A DNA stretch of 64,000 nt from Aralia elata (Eukaryota; Streptophyta; Magnoliopsida; Apiales; Araliaceae): NCBI GenBank assembly GCA_034770075.1, contig CM068385.1:56490746-56554745 (forward strand), in the 5' to 3' direction. Below are positions 46,618-59,400 of this stretch, in pieces; the first letter of the stretch is position 1, and each line of letters begins with the position of its first letter. A model generated the notes under the pieces. The model was given only the letters and a program-made list of their open reading frames with translations. It did no database searches and had not been told where the DNA came from. Made by a program: the position numbers and the translations under genes.

Positions 46618-49600
46618 CACGACGCCCCCGAATCCGGGATACCTTATCCACGAATTCGGTGCATCACTGTCCAACTCATACGCCATACTATCAACAATTT
46701 ATTGCGGAATAATAAAAATATTTACATTGATATAATATAAATATTGTCGTCCCAAACCTCGGAACCATAACTAAAACATCATTTAATAATCATTACCAAT
46801 TTAATACTACTCATGTTGTATATATAACAGTCCATATCAATACAAGCATTAACAATTATTACCTCAAACTTTTCTCAATCTCAGGTTTCGTAACATTTAA
46901 CTTAAACACTTATGATCAAGATTGAATAAATACCATGATCATTTACAAAATCTCATATGTGAACGCTAGGTTCAAATTCTGACTTATTAAATCCCTGAAT
47001 ATTCGCAAGGTTATTCAATAACCAAACAATAGTTATAAAAATGTCCTTTATACCTCATCGTCATCCTTGTAGTTTACTATAACAAGTAACTAACATAATC
47101 ACGTCTTACTATTATAGAAGATAACCTTCATTTATAACTTAAGGTTTACATAGTCAACTTTACGTACATCATATACCGTCATCACGGCTAAATAATTACA
47201 ATAAAGAAACATTTAGCAACCTTCTTGTATCCATGCGCCTCTAATCCTTATCATCACGATATCAAGATAATTGCATTGCATCGTAAATCTGCAAAAGTTT
47301 TATTTTGCAAGAATTAGCACGACGGCTCAGCAAGAACTAACAGTTTTCACATTTCATGCTTCACGTAACACATAAGTTTGCATTTTATCCATGCATCATG
47401 ATTCTCATACTATGCATCTTACTCATGCATTATAAATCTTATGCAATTCATCAATATATAAGCATCATGTATCTCATAACATATCTCATGCATCTCACCT
47501 TGTATATTTACAATAATTTAAGTTCTACATAGAACAACATAGTCGCATAATTGCACATTGTGCACATTCTAATCATGCTCGCATATAATCCATATAATAA
47601 TGAAAGGTTTAGTAATCAAGTCATGTATATCAATATATTTAAACAAGTACACAAGTTACTGAAAAAACTTGCCTTTAAGCGTTCCTTGCCAAATTATGAT
47701 GGCTCGTCCTTCAAATATCGTACATAATTTATTTAACAATAAAATACCAATTAGCCACTAAAAAGGCTTCATATAATGGTTTACAATATACCCCTACTCC
47801 ATATCTTATAATGTTCGTTTCATTTGAATCGAAACACTATTTAAGTTCATTAACAGTTTACGCGACGTTTCGACGTTTACACGTCACACGCCTAATTTTC
47901 CTCGTTTGCATGTGCTTAGCATGCTCATACATTGGGTTATAACACACTATCATGTTTCATTATTATTAGAAACAAAATATTAATTAAGGTTATACACACT
48001 TGATACGGCGTTACGATGTTTGCACGTCCGTACGCCACACTTGTCTATTCGAACGCCCAAGTGACACGCGATTGCGTACGCTTGGCACGCCCATTCAAAT
48101 TTGTCTAATTCCCAATGGTTAATGTTAAGTATCATTATAAATCATAATAATCATGTTATGAATGTTAGAACATCACTTTACAAGGTCGGGGGCATTACGT
48201 GTGCAAATGCGTATGCCCGACGCCCTCCGATTGACCCCAATTACGCATCAGTCCTATAAATGGCTAATTTAGGTCATGATACAGACCTCAAATTGAAAAA
48301 CGTAAAGAACAAAAGTTGTAGGTCTACTCTTCCTCTTTCCGAATCATCTTGAATCATCTAATTTCGAGTTCGTATGAAAACGTTATGGACATTTTACTAC
48401 AAGAGGTCAAAACAGTCCACTCGGGCACGTCTGCGCCTGACACGTGTACGGCACAGCTGCGCCCAATTTGGCCTTATGAACAGCGCAACTGCGCCATTCA
48501 TACAGGCCATCAATCTGTAGATTCTGCAGTCGCAAAAATCCGAACCTTCCCCGCTCCGATCTTCATAACTCCTTCTATACACGTTCAAATTAGTTCATTT
48601 CAGACTCTATGGACTCCTAACTTATGGGGCTACAACATATCAAAAATTTAGAAGCACCCATAAGCATTAACATGACTAATTTGTGAGCCAAAGCACAAAA
48701 TGAAAACTCTGTTTTCGTGTTCTTGGTGTTCTTCACCAAAATCAACATCAAATCTTTGTTTTAACTCCTTTTAACTCCATTCCAATTGGGTTATGAAGAT
48801 AACCCATGGAACTACAATATTACTACAACAATTAACCCAACAATTACACAATCAAGGCTTTACAATACTTTAAATCGTCTGAATAGTTATTTTGTCCAAA
48901 AAGTCCAATGTTTCATCCTTTAAGCCAAGGTTCGGATCATTCATTGATTTTGTTCCACTTTGAGGTTATTAATAGCTTACAAGATGTCTTGATAACAATA
49001 AAAATAGACCACAACCAAAAATTTCAACAACAATTGCAAGGATTGCTCAAACCCAATAGTTTGAGCTCAAGAACACTTAAAGCTCAAAAATTCAATTAAA
49101 ACTCAAATGGAATGGATTTTTGTTGATTGTTTACCTTGCAAATTCCTTCTAGGAGCTAAGAAAATTGTTAGGCTTTGCTTTGGGTCCTTAATTCTCTCCT
49201 AGCTCCTCTTCATCCTCCACCCGTGCGTTTCTTCCCTCTTCTTCCTTATTCTTCTTCTTCTTCTTTCTATTTCTACAGCTCTCATCTCTATCTACTGCAA
49301 TTCTTTCTCTCTCTACCTCTCTCTCTCAATTTGCAGTAACTTAGAAAATGAAAGGAAGAAATGGAATGGGATGGGAGGGAGTTCGGGAGGAAATGAGGGA
49401 GTTGAGGGCTCAAGGCATTTTGCCGGCTCCTCTCTCCTCTCTCCCCTTTTGATTGGTCCAAAATGGGGAAGTTGGTTTCCTCTTGGAGTAACAAGCCAAA
49501 ATAAATACCCAAATACACAAAAATATATCTGAATACTCCCACTTTTGTACCAAATTTGCTCAATAACTTTACTCAAAATTAAAATGGGTACTCCAATAAA

Positions 49601-49640
49601 TTATTGGGATGCATAAAAATAATTATTATGGGATTTGTCC
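46618..49640 (-). mobile_element. Gypsy family D LTR, copy 2 (interrupted)
   Basis: It starts at CACGACGCCCCCGAATCC, a mutated form of the usual LTR terminus, directly adjoining copy 1 in the same orientation. It retains the 47250-48296 segment missing from copy 1. It is interrupted at 49641 by element F, so the rest is outside the window. No coding region is supported. Confidence 0.6.
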
Positions 49641-50713
49641 TGTGACACCCCCAAATCCGGGTACTTCAACTCCACAGATTTGGTGTTCACTATACCATAC
49701 CTTCACAACTAACTACCCATTAAAAAGATAATATAATTAAATTAAGTCGAATAAAACATCTTCCCACAAAAAGGTATTACATCACAAATCTCTTAAATAA
49801 ACAAATCCCAGGTTATCTAACCTCTATTACATCAGTGCGGAATAAAAACATAATATTAAATAAGTCTTTGTTACATCATGTGGATAATAAATCTCTTGCT
49901 ACTTTGGCATCTTGCCCTTGCCTTTGCTTGTGGACGGCTCGTCCGATTTCTCTGCCTTAGCTACAATGTTTTAGCGCAAGAGTGGGCAAACAATTGCCCA
50001 CAAGTGTGATAATAATAACAATTGTATAATCAATGATGTAGATTTCAACTGAGGTATAATAGTTTTTCTGAACTCAATGAATAACTAGTCAAGATCTGAA
50101 AGCTCAATAGAAAGCTTAGCTCAAGAACTGAATATAGATTCAGGATTAAAAGTGTATCTGAGGGTCACAAGACCTCGAACTATGTCCTAGGTTATCAAGT
50201 ATTTCTACCGTAACCATTAACAGTCTTATAGACTATGGACCATCCATCTCGTACTCAGGGGGATCAGCCGTTTGTACAATGTATTGTGCACAAACATTTT
50301 AACGCTGTCGCGTAACTAATCCCCAATATTAGGGTTGTTCAACTCAGTCTAGTATCAGAATCCGTACCAAAAGAAACTTGGTTCGGAACAATTATTAAAA
50401 TATTCTAAGTCTTTAGAACGCTCATCAACTAAGGACTAGCTGAATCAATAAGGTTTACTAGTCTGATTCATCAATAAAAATTTGTACAAAAGGAACTATG
50501 TTCAAAATCTGATTAACTATCAATGATCGAATAACAATTGACTGGAATAAAACTTAAACACTTATCATGGTATCAACCATGCTTGAATAACAATAAGCTA
50601 AGGTTAGTAACTTGCTCAATGAAAGTAAACTTGCTTTAAATAAAATAACAAGTTTAAGGAAAGGAAACTTGCTCAACGTAAAAGTAATAAATTGAGATAA
50701 GGAACTTGCCTCG
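49641..50713 (-). mobile_element. 3' LTR of element F, first part
   Basis: It opens TGTGACACCCCCAAATCC. The terminal exon lies at 49899-49960. It ends in CCTCG, the target site of solo LTR E; the LTR resumes after 54607 and ends at 56321. Confidence 0.9.
49899..49960 (-). CDS. Terminal exon of LTR-encoded ORF (element F, 3' LTR)
   Basis: After the acceptor-like GTAG the minus strand encodes AKAEKSDEPSTSKGKGKMPK then TAG. It resembles the A, B, C and E terminal exons in the opening A-K-x-E-x-S, the K-G-K-G-K core and the stop. A hairpin GTGGGCAA-acaa-TTGCCCAC (49982-50001) precedes it. The 5' LTR copy (62528-62589) has the acceptor GCAG. I could not find an exon 1 peptide in the F LTR. Confidence 0.45.
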
Positions 50714-50975
50714 TGTGACGCCTCCAAATTCGGGTCTCCAAGTACCCGGATCCGGTCATCACGATCCAATACAACCATTCACCTCTAACAACATATGGTA
50801 ACTAAAATGCGGAATATAATAAACATACGTTGTTCATTACAAAGGTGTTACTAGTCCCATAATACAATAACCTTAAACACTTACACAAATCCATACCCTA
50901 AATAAATCTCAGGGTTTAAATTACATTAACAGTAATTAACTACACATAAGTTTAAACTCTGCTACATGAAGTCTA

Positions 50976-53451
50976 TTACTTCATCTTTTCTTTCCCTTTG
51001 TTCTTCCCTGACGTCTCGGGTTTAGCTGCAATGAAGTCATGATATAGCAAGGATGAGCAACGAGTTTGCTCAGCAAGTTTAAAGTACAACAGTAAGGATA
51101 TATCATGATGAAAGGAATATAGAAAGAGATTTCAACAATAGAATTATCAGAAGCAATAACAATAAATGCTTTTAGAACAATTGATAGTCAAGTAGACTTT
51201 GAACAATAACTTCCAAAGGAGTCAATAGCTAGTTGACCCTCTGGTTACTGGCTACAGAATGAGTACTTGAGGGGATTAGCCTCGCGTACGCTATGTGTAT
51301 GCATAACATTTAACTCTGCTGTTTGTACCTTATATACGGTACCTGGGGTACTCCCCTATAATAAACGGGGTGTTCATTTCAGTCTAAGAATCCATACCAA
51401 TGACTAGTTCGGATAGCTTTTATAAATTCTCATATGCTTGCCTGACCGAACAAGGGTTCAGACTTATTCTTAAATAGTTTGTGAATTACGGAACTTTAAT
51501 AAATGTACGAATCCAAACTTTACGAATTCAAAAGCACCGAGTGCGAGTGTCAATAATATCATAGATGTGGAATAATTTAAAAGTAATTAAACCACCTAAA
51601 GCATGCTTGGAAATGAGGTTCAAGCTTAATTAAATAACTTGCAGTACAATACTACCCCGCTCGAAGATAATTTGAGTAGGGTTAAAGGAAACTTGCATTC
51701 AGTATAAAGAAAGAACGAAGTCAGAGAACTTTCCTGTTTGCTCAGCTACAATAAATTTTAGCTTTAATAAATCGACCTTGGATGACCTATCATTTGGTAA
51801 AGTCGATTTATCCATTAGCATTGCATAACTGTATATCGAGGTACTCACTTATGCTATTTATTTAGCAGGTAAACAATTCACTATTTATATCTAATTACTA
51901 TTTAACATCAGTTATTCGGAGATTAATTACTGACCTTTAATTATGAAAATAATAGCTAATCAGGTTCACTTATCCTTTGAGCACCCAGATTATTACCCTT
52001 AGTTGTCTCTAATATGGGTTAAAAGTCTTTATTTATTATTTATAAGATAATAATAAATTTATTCCGGTTCAATGACAACAGAAAACAATTGATCGCTTAT
52101 TTACTATTTACCTTAGGGGTAATTGGGTAATCATTAACCTTGTTCCTTATCTACATTAATTACTTACTGTATTAATTCTACACACACTTAATTGTTATTA
52201 AATAATCCTTAAGTGTTTATTATCATTATTTATTAAGGGCCAAAAATAATTAACTTATTAATCTCCCTCATACTTAATCATTATTTCATTAATGATTAAG
52301 TAATTGTTATCCGTATTAGCTTTATTCATACCTAATTATTAATATTAAATAATAATTAAATATTTAGTACCTTTATTAATTAATAAATAATAAATAATTA
52401 TTAACTTTACTTATACTTAATTATTATTTAGGATTAAATAATAATTAAATATTTTATTACCTTTATTTATTATTTATGGATAAATAATAAATAATTATTA
52501 ACTTTAGTTATATCTAATTATTATTTAGGATTTCATAATAATTAAATATTTATTACCTTTATTTATTATTTATGGATAAATAATAAATAATTATTTGTTA
52601 ACCTTGTTCATACTTAATTATCAATCAAATAATAATTAAACATTTGTTTTCTTTATTTATTATTTATTGATAAATAATTATTTTATTGGTACATGACTAA
52701 TAATTAATCCTATAGTATTACATCTAATTACTTATTATTAATGGTTAGATAATTATTAATCCTAGTTTATCGCTTGTTTAAATAACCCAATGAATTACAT
52801 AACCAATTCTGGGAAAATTATTGAAACAGTTTATAATTTATTGGGGTGACTAAGCCGCCTGATTCATCCTCTCTAATTTAGCTGCAATTGACTACAATAC
52901 GCATACAACACTTAGCCCAAGCATTATCACAAGAAAAACCACAGTTTGTTTTCCCTTTTTTTTTTTTTCCTTTCGGGCATTTTTGCAAACACATGGTGTG
53001 CCTCCTACAATACAAACTGGCCTAATCGCAGTGCAAAGATTTCAAGTTGCCAGGACCTCAAGGTCCTTCAGTACACAGAGTTTCAAACCAATCCATCACA
53101 CAGTAACACATAATATAACAAAATCATGAAATCTTTACAACTGAATGGACTGCTTAATACATAAACCCAACAACAACACAAACTGTTTCTTACAGTCATT
53201 ACCACGCACATTTGGTGGCGTATCAATGTTCTTCAGTAACTAGTAACCTTAATGTACTACCCAACCATAATCCTAGTTTATACTGTACGGCCTTCCATGG
53301 CCTTTCTCCCACAAAATTTTCCCCAACAAAGAAATGGCAGTAGAATCCAAATAAGAAGGAAAATGAATGAACCAACTAATTTATACCTTCCTGCCGATCG
53401 ATTTGCTTGTCGCCTTCTTCTCCCAAAATAATCGACGAATCCAGCGGGCAT
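50976..53451 (-). CDS. Predicted spliced small ORF in solo LTR E
   Basis: Exon 1 (53387-53451) begins MPAGFVDYFGRRRRQANRS and ends at donor GGAAG|GTATAA. A TATAAAT box (around 53580-53586) lies about 130 bp upstream of its ATG. Candidate exon 2 is CATAA (51849-51853) with a GTGAGTAC donor and TAG acceptor. The 12-nt exon 3 is 51734-51745, but its donor is GAAAGT rather than GC or GT. The terminal exon (50976-51025) reads AKPETSGKNKGKEKMK then TAA. Promoter and all exons lie within one LTR, so a solo LTR could in principle express the product. Function unknown. Confidence 0.42.
51038..51108 (-). other. Conserved double stem-loop before the terminal exon (LTR E)
   Basis: The outer stem pairs 51038-51049 with 51097-51108. 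The inner hairpin is GAGCAA-5 nt-TTGCTC (51055-51071). Relative to B and C (AAGCAA/TTGCTT) both sides of one base pair have changed, keeping the pairing. Confidence 0.6.
52200..52700 (-). repeat. AT-rich palindromic tandem array in LTR E
   Basis: At least three units of roughly 110 bp built on ATTATTTA/TAAATAAT palindromes occur between the exon 1 donor and the CATAA candidate exon, as in LTR A. Confidence 0.75.
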
Positions 53452-54607
53452 TCGAAATCAATTCCCTGTTCTCTCTTCTCTCAGTGACCGCTTTCTTGCT
53501 CTAATTTGGAACCCTAATTTTCCCTAAATTTGAGACTCACGGCAAAGGAAAATCGGCAGCTTTGGGGTTTGAGGGTCAAATTTATAGAGAAACTTTTGCC
53601 CTAATTATTTGGGCAATACCCTTAGTGGCTGGTCAATGACTGACGGTAAGGAGAGGGGTAACGACCGGTCGTCCCCATCAATCACCCAGCTAGCGTCGGT
53701 CGGCACCCTCGAGCCGTGCGTCTCCACCGGTCGTGTCGCCGGATTTCTGGGACCTTTGGTCCAACCCGTGTTCGCTCGGTCGTCGACGCCCTTCTCTGCT
53801 CCAACCGTTGGTCACTCACGCTGTCGCCGGCTTCACCCCTCGACCGTCCGACTTGATTGATTGGCTTCGATCGTTCCTTGCTTGGCAGTTGATTTGAGGG
53901 CTTGATTCAATCGATTTCCTTGGATTTGGTTTTTCCCCCAAACTAATTTTGCTTCTTTGAAACCCTTCCCAAACGAATTCGCCGGTTATCCCTTATTAAG
54001 CAAAACGGATCCAACCCGACTTAACAGAAACGGGTTCAACCCGGCTGGAAAGGGAACTGGATTGGGCCGGCTGCATTAAAACAAAATGGCCCAAAACGAA
54101 AAATAAAGGAAATGGGCTCAGCTTACTATAAGGTTTGACCCAACAGGGAATAAATAAAAAAATGAACCCAGCCCAATTGGAAAATAAAAAGGATTTGGGT
54201 CTAAACAAACAAAACCAATGGCTAATCCAAACGAAGGTGACCCAAATTTAATTAACACTATTATACTTAATTTGAATAACTAATCCAATTAATTAATTAT
54301 TTAAAAATATTTAATTTAACCGTAATTCTTCATTCGAATTATTTAATCCGAAAATGATAAAATTATTTATTTGATTATCCAAATTTTCGTGTCAATCAAA
54401 TGCTAGGGTTAACTTATTAGTTTACTCAAACTATTAGTGAGTCCCCTTTTAAGGCAAAGAAAATTATTGAACTATATAGTTATATAATTAAATAATAATT
54501 ATTACTTGGATCCAATTAAATTCGTAAAAATATATAATAACTGAATTTTATTTATTAAAATAAATTTGATACAATGTTTAAAAAAAATTCATGGACATTA
54601 CACCTCG

Positions 54608-56321
54608 TGCGTAGATTACAGATTTAATAATGCACGTCCCTTAATCACCCTATACATTTTGATTACAAATCGATAACGATAATTAGTTACAAATTCATAT
54701 ACATTTAAGTCTCGTTCTTCTCCTATTTTATTATACCATCTTGATCGATATTCAATAATCCACAAATATTTGCTAACAACCCTTGTGGTATCTCATTGGT
54801 CATTTATTACTTCAATATAGGTTTTAAACATACATATAACAACATATCAATATCACAAAACAAATAAATAAATTTTAATTAATTTTTTTTTTATTACTGT
54901 TCAACCGCCGGGGCGGTGAAATTCTTAACGAAATCGTCGCCGGGGCGAGGCTGTCGCTGGGGCGACAAACATAGTTCAAATACGCCGCCGGTGCGACAAG
55001 GCCGCCGGGGCGATATTGCTAGCTCATTTCTACCGCCGGGGCGGTAGACGCGACTGACACCTTCTACAGTTCGCGAACCAGTGAAAACTTAGGCCAAATT
55101 TGGCCAAATTTCCCGAATTCTACCATCCAATACACAAATTAAATATACCCAGACATCCAACATGCTAGAAAATAATTACCCAACATGTTTCTAACCAATC
55201 TAAGCATTATAAAACACATAATCAACCAATTACAAACCCAAAATTCTCTGTTTATGAAAAATATTCATACTTTAACCAATTTAATGAAATTAAACACTGT
55301 GACTTCATCTTTCAACCATTTTAATCCTTTCTACATGCATTCTTTTCATTTTTCATCATATTATCATAATCAAACATCAATTTTACCAATTAACAACCAA
55401 TTTGAATACCAATTTCATACATATATACCATACATGAAATAAACTCTGTAAAAATTACAAACTCTACTCCAAAGCATGTTTTCACGGATTAAAACTTTAA
55501 AATTAACTTATAAACACCATATAATCAACCAATGCATGCTTACTAACAAGTATATCAAATAATTCATATATTTTAGCAATTGAATTCACATACAGGAACT
55601 AAAACTATATACAGTAGAGTAAAACAAAGAGGAAAAAGAATTATACCTTCTATTGTTTTAAGAACTTGGTGAATTCTCTACAATCACGAGCTCTTTCTCA
55701 ATTTCTCTCTACTTTTGCTCTCTCTTTTCTCTGAACTCTCAAGCTCTGTTTTCTTTTCTTCTCTTTTTTTTAACTCTGTGTTTATTTTTTATCTTTTAAC
55801 AACTGACAAAACGTTTAACAAAATAAAAACTGATAACGTATCCTAATATTTAATCCATCAGTTACACAATTCAAAAGCCTCTAAGGCTTGTTTGGTAATA
55901 CAAAAATTAAAATAACTCATTATTTTCAACCAAAGGTCATAAGGCCTTGTTTGGTTTGATGGAAATAAAACTCTTTCTATTTATTTTCATAAATCATTAT
56001 ATAACATATAGTTTTAATTGTCACACTTTAATCAATTAAATTGTAACAATATAAATTTAATCATAACTTCTATTTGGCCATCTATAAATTAATCCAAATA
56101 ATTCAATAAATCATTTTATTCAAATAAATCAATAATCATCTAATTTAATTATTAAGTTAAATTAGAATAATCACACCAAATCACAATTGCATAACATTTA
56201 ACATAAATTCTTTCACCATAACTTTATAAATTATTGATTTTACTCAATAAATAAATTAATAAAAATATTTATATAACTCAATAAATATTTTTATTTAATC
56301 ACAAAAATTGCATTCGTTACA
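54608..56321 (-). mobile_element. 3' LTR of element F, second part
   Basis: It continues the F LTR after solo LTR E, matching 63343-64000 as far as that extends, and ends at GTTACA (56321). It contains the CCGCCGGGGCGG array and a donor-like AGAAG|GTATAA near 55645. No ORF with family resemblance is seen. Confidence 0.85.
54901..55046 (-). repeat. CGCCGGGGCG palindromic array in F 3' LTR
   Basis: Six to seven units such as CCGCCGGGGCGGT and GTCGCCGGGGCGAC, spaced about 15-20 bp, stand out in an otherwise AT-rich LTR. The 5' LTR copy (63641-63763) has one unit fewer. Confidence 0.85.
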
Positions 56322-56424
56322 TCCTTCCCTCCTTAAAAGGATTCTGTCACCAGAATCACAACGCAATTAATTCGTCCGTTACATTCTTCCCTCCTTACAA
56401 AGATTCTGTCCCCAGAATCGCGAT
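56316..56424 (-). repeat. Duplicated LTR edge and polypurine tract of element F
   Basis: GTTACATCCTTCCCTCCTTA followed by a GATTCTGTC-CCAGAATC palindrome occurs at 56316 and again from about 56380 with a few changes (GTTACATTCTTCCCTCC). Either could mark the LTR boundary. The outer copy at 56321 is used here. Confidence 0.7.
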
Positions 56425-56435
56425 ACAAATAAAAA

Positions 56436-59400
56436 TTAAACAAATAATTCAGGATAATTTTGCATCATTTTCTCTTCAAGTTCCCACGTAGCTTCTTCAG
56501 CACTGTGGTTCCTCCAAATTACCTTAACAGAAGGTATCACTTTATTTCTGAGAACCTGCGCTTTCCTGTCTACTATCTGAACATGAATCTCTTCATAGGA
56601 TAAATCTTTCTCAAACTGTATCGGTTCATATTCTATGACATGTTTATAATCAGACTTATACGGTCGTAGCACCGATATGTGGAAGACATTATGAATGTGA
56701 TCTAACTCGGGAGGTAAAGCTACCTCATAAGCCACCTCGCCTATTGGTTTCAGCACTTCGAAGGGTCCAATAAACCGCGGACTGAGTTTACCCTTTTTAC
56801 CAAATCTGATTTTTCCCTTCCAGGGAGATACATTGAGGAACACAAAGCTCCCGACTTCAAATTCGCAATTTTGACGATGCTGATCTGCATATTTCTTCTG
56901 CCTGTCTTGAGCAGCTAATAATCTGGCTCTTATCACCTTGACAATTGCAACAGTTTGTTATACCAGCTCGGGTCCCAATAGACGACGTTCACCAACCTCG
57001 TCCCAACATAATGGAGTTATGCACTTCCTTCTATACAACGCTTCATATGGCGGCATTCCAATACTCGCGTGATGACTATTATTATAGGCAAACTCGACCA
57101 GAGGTAAATGATCATCCTAGTTGCCTTTAAAATACATAATGCACACCCGAAGCATATCCTCCAACGTTTGAATTGTTCTTTCGCTCTGGCCATCGGTTTG
57201 AGGATGGTAAGCTGTACTCATTCTCAACTGCGTCCCCAAACAAGCTTGCAGACTCCTCCAAAATTTCGTTGTGAAACGTGGATCTCTGTCCGACACAATT
57301 GATACTGGGACACCGTGCCTTGAGATAATCTATTTGACGTATAACTTAGCTAGTTGATCCAGGGTGAATCTGATTTTGAACGGCAAGAAATGTGCTGATT
57401 TTGTCAATCTGTCAACTATGACCCATATTGCGTCATAACCCTTCTAAGTAGTTGGAAGCCCTACCACAAAGTCCATTGTGATATGCTCCCACTTCCATTC
57501 TGGTATCTCTAAGGGCTGTAACAAACCACTTGGTCGTTGATGCTCTGCTTTGACCTTTTGACAGGTGAGACACTTCGCAACACACTCAGCAACCTCTCGT
57601 TTCATGTTTGGCCACCAAAAATGTTGGCGAAGATCCTGGTACATCTTTGTACTTCCCGAGTGAATCGAAAATCTTGAACTATGAGCTTCGTTCAAAATCT
57701 CCTCTCTGATCTCCAGCACTGACGGAACCCAGATTCTGCCTTCAAATCTCAGCAACCCTTCGGTGTCGATTTTGTATTTAAGCTCTTCTTCCTCACGCAC
57801 TCTTTTCCGAATCTTAACACATTCCTCATCCTGAAGTTGCGCTTCCTTCACCGTTTCCACCAAAGTTGGTTGGGTTTCTATCTGGAAGAATTTTTCATTA
57901 GGCTCTGCCAGATCCTTCACCTCTAACTCCAACTTAGCCATTTCCGCTACGAGTTTATTCTGAGCAGTTAATAAAAATAGTTTCTCCCGACCTTTTCTAC
58001 TCAAAGCGTCGGCAACCACATTAGCCTTCCCCGGATGATATAGAATTTCACAATCATAGTCTTTGATCAATTCTATCCATCTCCTCTGCCGCATATTCAA
58101 ATCCTTCTGTGTGAAAATATACTTCAGACTTTTATGGTCTGCATATATCTCACACTTCTCTCCATAGAGATAGTGCCTCCAGATTTTCAAAGCAAACACC
58201 ACGGCTGCCAACTCCAAATCATGGGTCAGATACCCTTTTTCATAGTCTTTTAGTTGGCGCGATGCATATCCAATAACCTTACCATTCTGCATAAGCACAC
58301 AACCAAGTCCTTTATGTGATGCGTCACTATACACCACAAAATTTCCTGTATCATCTGGCAAAGACAACACAGGTGCCAAACTTAGTCTCTTCTTTAGCTC
58401 TTGGAAACTCTCCTCGCACTTCTCCGTCCAAACGAACTTCACTGATTTTCTTGTTAAATTCGTTAACGGAGTGGCGATCCTGGAGAAATCTTGAATAAAA
58501 TGCCTGTAGTAACCTGCCAAACCTAAGAAACTTCTCACCTCTGACGGTGTTTTTGGCTGATCCCAGTTCATCACAGCTTCCACTTTCGCTGGATCCATTG
58601 AAATCCCGTCTTTATCGATAACATGCCCAAGGAATTGAACATGTTCCAACCAAAATTCGCACTTCGAAAATTTTGCATACAATTTCTCTTTCCTTAACGC
58701 CTCCAATGTCACCCTTAAATGCTCCACGTGTTCTTCTTGAGTTTTGGAGTAGACCAAAATGTCATCTATGAATACTACTACAAACTTATCCAGAAATGGT
58801 TTGAATACTCTATTCATTAAGTCCATAAACGCTGCAGGTGCGTTTGTTAATCCAAATGACATAACCAAAAACTCATAGTGACCATATCTAGTTCGAAATG
58901 TCGTCTTTGGTATGTCTTCCTTTCTCACCTTTAACTGATGGTACCCACTTCGCAAATCTATCTTTGAAAACTATCTTGCTCCGTTCAGTTGATCAAACAG
59001 GTCATCGATCCTTGGCAACGGATACTTGTTTTTAATCGTAACCTTTTTCAACTCTCTATAATCAATGCAAAGACGCATTGATCCGTCCTTCTTCTTGACA
59101 AACAATACCGGCGCTCCCCACGGCGAAACGCTCGGTTGAATATACTTTTTATCCAGCAACTCCTGTAATTGCACCATCAACTCCTTCATTTCTACTGGAG
59201 CCATTCTATATGGGGCTTTTGATATAGGGGCTGTAGCCGGTGCTAAATCAATTACAAACTCAATTTCCCTATCTGGCGGTAATCCTGGCAAATCATCAAG
59301 AAATACGTCCGTAAAATCCCTAAATACCGGTATCTCCTCCAGCTTCGCACTCACCTTTCGGGTATCGACTATGTAGGCTCGATATCTTACACATCCTTGT

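Larger units (their letters stand above)
50709..54607 (-). mobile_element. Solo LTR E with perfect CCTCG target duplication
   Basis: A complete 3889-bp LTR (50714-54602; TGTGACGCC to GGACATTACA in + reading) is flanked by CCTCG at 50709-50713 and 54603-54607, with no internal domain. It therefore arose by LTR-LTR recombination. It is a diverged relative of the A LTR. The empty site is preserved in the 5' LTR of the same host element at 63338-63342. Confidence 0.95.

Noticed and set aside
53609..53860. 83-aa GC-rich ORF in solo LTR E
   Set aside because: It is antisense to the LTR, lies upstream of its TATA box in the GC-rich block also seen in LTR A, and matches no family I recognise.
55185..55442. 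85-aa plus-strand ORF in the F LTR
   Set aside because: Composition is that of random AT-rich DNA (many N, F, I, H, T), and it is antisense to the element.
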